Assembly: GCA_002862965.1 (NCBI GenBank)
Contig: PKCW01000087.1
Location: forward strand, 1 to 16,969
DNA length: 16,969 nt
From: Pseudomonadota bacterium
GTDB lineage: Bacteria; Pseudomonadota; Gammaproteobacteria; UBA5335
Direction: 5' to 3'
The position numbers were made by a program, and so were the translations under genes. The notes beneath the pieces were generated by a model that had not been told where the DNA came from, searched no databases, and worked only from the letters and a program-made list of their open reading frames with translations. Positions 15,406 to 16,969 of this stretch are shown piece after piece. Positions within the stretch are counted from its first letter, which is position 1. Each line of letters opens with the position of its first letter.

Positions 15406-16440
15406 ATGTACACCTTGCAGAACACGCTCTACGTGATGACGCCCAACGCCTACGCGCACCTGGAGAACAACACCCTGCGCATCGATGTCGAGCGCGAAAA
15501 GCGCCTGCAGGTGCCGCTGCACCACCTGGGCAGCCTGGTCTGCTTCGGCAACGTGCTGGTGTCGCCGGCGCTCATGCACCGCCTGGCCGACGAGGGCAAA
15601 TCCGTGGTGCTGCTCGACGGCAGCGGCCGCTTCAAGGCGCGGCTCGAAGGACCGGTGTCCGGCAATATCCTGCTGCGCCAGGCGCACCACCGCAGCGCGG
15701 CAGACGGCGCGTTCGCGCTGGAATTCGCCCGCGCCGTGATCGCCGGCAAGCTCCGGAACAGCCGCGGTTTGCTGCTGCGCGCGGCGCGCGAGGCCGCCGA
15801 TGCCGATGAACCGGCCCGGCTCACCCGTGCGGCGGACAACCTCGCCGCCTCGCTGCGCGCCCTGGCGCAGGCGCAGGATCTCGACACCCTGCGCGGAGTC
15901 GAAGGCGAAGCCGCGCGCGGCTACTTCGCGGCGCTCAACCTCGTCGTCAAACCGCAGGCGCGCGAGCATTTCGCGCTCAACGGCCGCACCCGCCGGCCGC
16001 CGCTCGACCGCTTCAACGCGCTGCTGTCGTTCCTCTACTCCATGCTGATGAACGACTGCCGCTCGGCGCTCGAAACCGTCGGCCTTGATCCGCAGCTCGG
16101 CTATCTGCACGCCGTGCGTCCCGGCCGCGCCGCGCTGGCGCTCGACCTGCAGGAGGAGTTCCGCGCCGTGCTGGCCGACCGCTTGGCGCTGACGCTGATC
16201 AACCGCAGCCAGCTCGGCCCGCGCGACTTCGACGAACGCGAAGGCGGCGCAGTGATGCTCAACGACAGCGGCCGACGCGCCGTCGTCACCGCCTGGCAAG
16301 AGCGCAAGCAGGAGGAGATCACCCACCCGCTGCTCGGCATCAAGGTGCCCATCGGCATCGTGCCCTTCGTGCAGGCGCGGCTGATGGCGCGCACCGTGCG
16401 CGGCGAGATGGACGGCTACCTGCCGTACCTGCCCAAATAG
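15406..16440 (+). CDS. cas1: Cas1 integrase (type I-C)
   Basis: Cas1 is the metal-dependent integrase that, with Cas2, inserts new spacers at the leader end of the array. The 344-residue protein is full length. The N-terminal beta domain includes MYTLQNTLYVMTPNAYAHLE and GSLVCFGNVLVSPALMHRLA. The helical domain carries the catalytic residues E166 (GVEGEAARGYF), H235 (YLHAVRPGR) and D247 with E250 (LALDLQEEFR). The C-terminal part ends in the typical MDGYLPYLPK. Sampled GC is high (about 40-42 of 60 bases per line), above that of cas3 and cas8c. Confidence 0.97.
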   Translation: MYTLQNTLYVMTPNAYAHLENNTLRIDVEREKRLQVPLHHLGSLVCFGNVLVSPALMHRLADEGKSVVLLDGSGRFKARLEGPVSGNILLRQAHHRSAADGAFALEFARAVIAGKLRNSRGLLLRAAREAADADEPARLTRAADNLAASLRALAQAQDLDTLRGVEGEAARGYFAALNLVVKPQAREHFALNGRTRRPPLDRFNALLSFLYSMLMNDCRSALETVGLDPQLGYLHAVRPGRAALALDLQEEFRAVLADRLALTLINRSQLGPRDFDEREGGAVMLNDSGRRAVVTAWQERKQEEITHPLLGIKVPIGIVPFVQARLMARTVRGEMDGYLPYLPK

Positions 16441-16446
16441 CGCGCC

Positions 16447-16737
16447 ATGCTGGTCGTCGTCACCTACGATGTCTCCACCGAAACCGCCGCCGGCCGCCGA
16501 CGCTTGCGCCGCGTCGCCAAGGTGTGCGAGGGCATGGGCCAGCGCGTGCAGAAGTCGGTGTTCGAGTGTCAGGTCGACGAGATGCAACTTGAACGGCTCG
16601 AACGTGCACTGCTCGCCGAGATCGACGAGACCGCAGACAACCTGCGCTTCTACCGGATCACCGAATCCGCCCACCTGCGCGTGAAGCAGTACGGCGTGTT
16701 CCGGGCGGTGGACTTCGAGGGGCCATTGGTGATCTGA
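16447..16737 (+). CDS. cas2: Cas2 (type I-C)
   Basis: Cas2 bridges the Cas1 dimers in the integration complex. The 96-residue length is standard. The protein starts [20 protein letters not shown], with the metal-site aspartate in YDV (D8), then [20 protein letters not shown] (about 27-46), and ends in the I-C-type IKQYGV-like block ([19 protein letters not shown]). The start is six bases after the cas1 stop. It is the last cas gene and is followed directly by the leader. Confidence 0.97.
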   Translation: MLVVVTYDVSTETAAGRRRLRRVAKVCEGMGQRVQKSVFECQVDEMQLERLERALLAEIDETADNLRFYRITESAHLRVKQYGVFRAVDFEGPLVI

Positions 16738-16921
16738 TGGACCTTCGCGAACCCCAAGTGAAGGGAAATTCCCGGCACGGTTCGCGCGACACGTTTCTTA
16801 TTGAAGATACAGAGAATTTATGTGCTGCGCGATCGCGTATAAACGAGTTGCAGCTTTTTTTCGCGGGATTCGCGCAGAGCGCAAAGAATTCGCTTGGGTG
16901 GCCAATGGTTGCCGAAGCGGA
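16738..16921 (+). promoter_or_regulatory. CRISPR leader
   Basis: This 184-base non-coding stretch lies between cas2 and the first repeat and is poorer in GC than the cas genes. It holds an 8-bp inverted repeat, CGCGAACC (16746-16753) with GGTTCGCG (16779-16786), enclosing the palindrome GGGAAATTCCC (16763-16773). Further on are a -10-like TATAAA (16838-16843) without a good -35 partner and a run of eight T (16854-16861). Just before the repeat, 16900-16921 is an imperfect copy of the repeat's middle. The small open frame here is not convincing. Confidence 0.75.
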
Positions 16922-16969
16922 GTATCTCTCGGCCAAAAAGCCGGGAGCGGATTGAAACCAGTTCAATGC
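16922..16969 (+). CRISPR. First CRISPR repeat and start of spacer 1 (array continues past window)
   Basis: Bases 16922-16958 look like one repeat of about 36-37 bases. It ends in GCGGATTGAAAC, the hallmark 3' end of type I repeats, and contains the hairpin CTCTCGGC (16926-16933) with GCCGGGAG (16939-16946), eight pairs including one G-T wobble, closed by an AAAAA loop. Bases 16959-16969 would be the start of spacer 1. Only one unit is inside the window, so periodicity is not seen and the 5' boundary is uncertain. The call rests on the motif, the hairpin and the position downstream of cas2. Confidence 0.78.

Noticed and set aside
15088-16674. 528-codon minus-strand open frame opposite cas4, cas1 and cas2
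   Set aside because: It is a compositional shadow of three clear cas genes and is rich in H, Q, A, G and R with no motif.
16737-16955. 72-codon frame after cas2
   Set aside because: It runs through the leader into the repeat, has no ribosome site and no similarity; the leader explanation is better.

Overview
The window looks like a GC-rich gammaproteobacterial chromosome (sampled 60-base lines are mostly 60-70% GC). The evidence is a FimV C-terminus next to truA, and the yceD-rpmF-plsX-fabH start of the classical fatty-acid cluster. A PmoC/AmoC-family copper monooxygenase subunit suggests a methane-, ammonia- or hydrocarbon-oxidising lineage. That lineage assignment is inference; no species can be named from the sequence.

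Region 1 (1-5342) is housekeeping. It holds the 3' part of fimV closed by a strong terminator, then truA, then a promoter that drives yceD (DUF177), rpmF (L32), plsX and fabH. plsX and fabH overlap. The usual trpF/accD after truA and the usual fabD/fabG/acpP after fabH are absent, so the conserved blocks have been broken up here.

Region 2 (5343-6744) holds a single pmoC/amoC-like gene with no A or B subunit gene beside it. All six residues known as copper ligands in PmoC are kept. A textbook terminator follows. After that come about 400 bases with no convincing gene, ending in an AT-rich island that probably carries the cas promoter.

Region 3 (6745-16969) is a type I-C CRISPR-Cas locus: cas3, cas5c, cas8c, cas7c, cas4, cas1, cas2, leader and the first repeat, with the array running off the right edge. 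Its layout is unusual. A broken first cas3 (HD domain only) and a Phd-like/PIN (VapBC-type) toxin-antitoxin pair precede an intact cas3. A second toxin-antitoxin pair (RelE/ParE-type plus addiction-module antitoxin), on the opposite strand, splits cas7c from cas4. The HD remnant and cas1 sample richer in GC than cas3 and cas8c.

My reading is that an older I-C locus (HD remnant, cas4-cas1-cas2, array) had its interference cassette (cas3-cas5c-cas8c-cas7c) replaced, with a toxin-antitoxin module now at each junction. In such a system Cas1-Cas2-Cas4 would acquire spacers, Cas5c would process crRNA, Cas5c-Cas8c-Cas7c would form Cascade, and Cas3 would degrade target DNA.
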